Part shown: one piece after another, positions 4,815 to 6,258 of the stretch
Layout: each line of letters opens with the position of its first letter
Numbering within the stretch: the first letter of the stretch is position 1
NCBI GenBank assembly: GCA_025455535.1
Contig: JALOMM010000145.1
Coordinates: 1 to 6,258, forward strand
Source: Bacteroidales bacterium
GTDB lineage: Bacteria > Bacteroidota > Bacteroidia > Bacteroidales > VadinHA17
DNA length: 6,258 nt
Direction: 5' to 3'
The notes under the pieces: model-generated
Databases searched by the model: none
Seen by the model: the letters and a program-made list of their open reading frames with translations, nothing else
What the model was told of the DNA's origin: nothing
Position numbers and translations under genes: made by a program

Positions 4815-6258
4815 GGCTGCCTCTCTTTCTTATCATTACAAGGAAAGTCACGGTAAGCAAAGCATTTACAAAAATATTCATAAACCCGAAATCAAAATTA
4901 AATTCACGGATAAAGTATCCGTTTAGCAGCCATGTAACCAGGGCAGAGGAAACGCATGCCACCGGTACCCATTTCTCCCTGAACTTTATTTTCGTAAAGA
5001 GGCCGGTCATATACAATCCCAGGTTTATTTTCGTGAAGAGGCCGGTCATATACAATCCCAGGATCGGTCCGTATGTATACCCTGCGGTCTTGAAGATAGT
5101 GTTTATTATTGCCCCCTTGCTGTTCCAGAAGGCCATGACGATAAAAAACATCACGATGTTTACACCTATAAGCACCCTTGATTTGATCTTCCTGATATCT
5201 TCCGGAGGTTTGTCTGCGATGTTCATGAAGTCATAGCTGAATGCTGTTGTCAGTGCAGCGATGCATGAGTCAATACTTGCAAAGGTTGATGCTATGACAC
5301 CAATAAGGAAGGCCACAGCTCCTATCTTCCCGAAATAGTTCAGTGTCAGCAGGGGATATAGCTCATCTGTATTGGTAATAACGCCATTTTGTCTGACGAG
5401 GCTGATACCCTTCTGTTCGGCAAACATATATATAAGGACGCCGAGCACCAGGAACATCGTCTGTGCGAAGGCGATAAAAAAACTGAAAGTCAGTACATTC
5501 TTCCTGGCATCTATTACATTCCTGACTGTCAGTGTCTTTTGCATCATGCTCTGATCAAGGCCTACAAGGGCGACTGTGATCAGTAATCCGGAGATAAATT
5601 GCTTGAAGAAGTTTGACCCAGAGTGAAAATCCCAGTCGAACACTTTTGAATACCGGTGATCAGCCACTGCTGCTGCAAGGTCAGGAAGTGACAGGTTTAA
5701 TGAATTCCGCACGGAAAGGATTGAGATTATTATAACCGTAAGGAGAAAAAGCGACTGCAATGCGTCGGTCCACACAATGGTCTTTATCCCTGACTTGTTG
5801 GTATACAGCCATATAAGTATAAGGACGACGATTATGGTAATGAAGTAAGGTATATGCAGGGCATCAAAAAATGCGTACTGAAGGATCTTGATCGAGAGAA
5901 GGAGTCTCAGGGCTGCTCCGAAGGACTGGGAGACAAGGAAAAACATTGACCCTGTCTTGTAGGTGACATTGTCGAACCTGACATTCAGGTATGTGTATAT
6001 TGAAACCAGCTTCAGCCTGTGGTAGAGTGGAGTGAGAACGAATGCTATGAACAGGTATCCCACGATGGTTCCGAGGATAAACTGGAAATAATAGAGGTTG
6101 TTGTTTCCGACATTGCCCGGTATTGATACCAGTGATACGGCAGATATTCCGGAGCCTATCATCCCAAAGGCAACGAGGAACCAGGGTGACGACCTGTCGC
6201 CGTCAAAGTAGGTTGTATTTTGGATATGGCGAGAGGCGAAAAAAGAGATAGCCATGAG
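4801..6258 (-). CDS. Sodium:solute symporter (SSS family), 5' end cut by the window
   Basis: At least 485 residues are visible. The frame stays open to the window edge: a CTC (Leu) codon precedes the ATG at 6255. That ATG lies within what should be the end of transmembrane helix 1 (LMAISFFASR, then the NTTYFDGDRSSPW loop), so the true start is outside the window. Counting from that Met, family marks are SPWFLVAFGMIG (23-34), SGIKTIVWTDALQ (155-167) and the helix with SIDS and its following ALTTAFSYDF (327-343), the region that forms the Na2 sodium site in this family. About 12 hydrophobic helices are visible, fitting the usual 13-14. It should be an inner-membrane Na+-coupled importer, with the substrate unknown. 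SSS proteins with a serine hydrolase and GNAT nearby occur in Bacteroidota cell-wall sugar salvage loci, and the Tannerella MurNAc transporter MurT is a comparable case from memory. A 13-residue tandem duplication is present at 399-424. Confidence 0.93.
   Translation of the reverse strand, partial: LMAISFFASRHIQNTTYFDGDRSSPWFLVAFGMIGSGISAVSLVSIPGNVGNNNLYYFQFILGTIVGYLFIAFVLTPLYHRLKLVSIYTYLNVRFDNVTYKTGSMFFLVSQSFGAALRLLLSIKILQYAFFDALHIPYFITIIVVLILIWLYTNKSGIKTIVWTDALQSLFLLTVIIISILSVRNSLNLSLPDLAAAVADHRYSKVFDWDFHSGSNFFKQFISGLLITVALVGLDQSMMQKTLTVRNVIDARKNVLTFSFFIAFAQTMFLVLGVLIYMFAEQKGISLVRQNGVITNTDELYPLLTLNYFGKIGAVAFLIGVIASTFASIDSCIAALTTAFSYDFMNIADKPPEDIRKIKSRVLIGVNIVMFFIVMAFWNSKGAIINTIFKTAGYTYGPILGLYMTGLFTKINLGLYMTGLFTKIKFREKWVPVACVSSALVTWLLNGYFIREFNFDFGFMNIFVNALLTVTFLVMIRKRGSREET
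4820..4826 (-). promoter_or_regulatory. Shine-Dalgarno of the GNAT gene, inside the symporter 3' end
   Basis: On the minus strand AGAGAGG is followed by CAGCC and the GTG start codon. It is the clearest ribosome binding site in the window. It lies in the codons for the last residues of the symporter and supports the GTG start and coupled translation of the overlapping pair. Confidence 0.65.
4985..5062 (-). repeat. 39-bp in-frame tandem duplication within the symporter gene
   Basis: Copy A (4985-5023) and copy B (5024-5062) are directly adjacent and match at 38 of 39 positions, the exception being A4996 versus G5035. On the protein this doubles LGLYMTGLFTKI plus one residue (N411 in the first copy, K424 in the second), residues 399-411 and 412-424. 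The expected family sequence reads GYTYGPILGL, helix end, TKIKFREKW once, so one copy is extra. It adds a half-helix and a second charged turn at the end of a late transmembrane segment. Confidence 0.95.

Noticed and set aside
6253..6255. ATG at 6255 as the true start of the symporter
   Set aside because: The frame stays open to the window edge, and the residues around this Met fit the inside of transmembrane helix 1, so the real start is outside the window.

Overview
The window looks like chromosomal DNA of a Bacteroidota (Bacteroidetes) bacterium of moderate GC. The evidence is indirect. The tRNA gene lacks an encoded CCA. Most start codons have weak or no Shine-Dalgarno sequence. The one credible promoter fits the Bacteroidota TAnnTTTG -7 box at 7 of 8 positions. 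The gene set (small GIY-YIG protein, lipoprotein serine hydrolase, GNAT, sodium:solute symporter) is common in that phylum. No ribosomal marker is present, so this stays an inference.

Left region (1-495). Two near-identical 83-bp tandem units and the leader of a third run directly into an intact tRNA-Met(CAU) gene at 190-263. The units read as a tRNA-Met scaffold in which the acceptor/D-stem part and the anticodon arm have been replaced by CCCGAT...ATCGGG palindromes and the 3' end is missing. A rho-independent terminator follows the tRNA. About 180 bp further on, the last 17 bases of the tRNA plus 6 bases of flank recur as an exact 23-bp direct repeat, preceded by a strong hairpin and followed by a second terminator. 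This is a tRNA 3'-end duplication of the kind left by integration or by tRNA-array rearrangement. It is the most unusual part of the window.

Middle region (+ strand, 496-3060). A small GIY-YIG nuclease-domain protein begins 13 bp after the second terminator. It is followed by a flavin-reductase-like FMN protein and then by a 506-residue cytosolic GH13 (alpha-amylase superfamily) protein with a complete catalytic triad. The spacers (112 and 125 bp) suggest separate transcription units, and the GH13 gene has a recognisable promoter.

Right region (- strand, 6258-3070). Three tightly packed genes run toward the GH13 gene: a sodium:solute symporter (5' end outside the window), a GNAT acetyltransferase overlapping it by 14 bp with a GTG start, and a lipoprotein serine hydrolase of the beta-lactamase/class C family 20 bp further on. 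By gene content this resembles the Bacteroidota muropeptide/MurNAc salvage neighbourhoods, but the marker genes (murQ, murK, namZ) are not in view. The symporter carries a 39-bp in-frame tandem duplication (38/39 identical). The GH13 and serine hydrolase genes converge with only 9 bp between their stop codons.

No complete undescribed system can be claimed. The tRNA-scaffold repeat array with its duplicated tRNA tail is the best candidate for something not covered by standard annotation.
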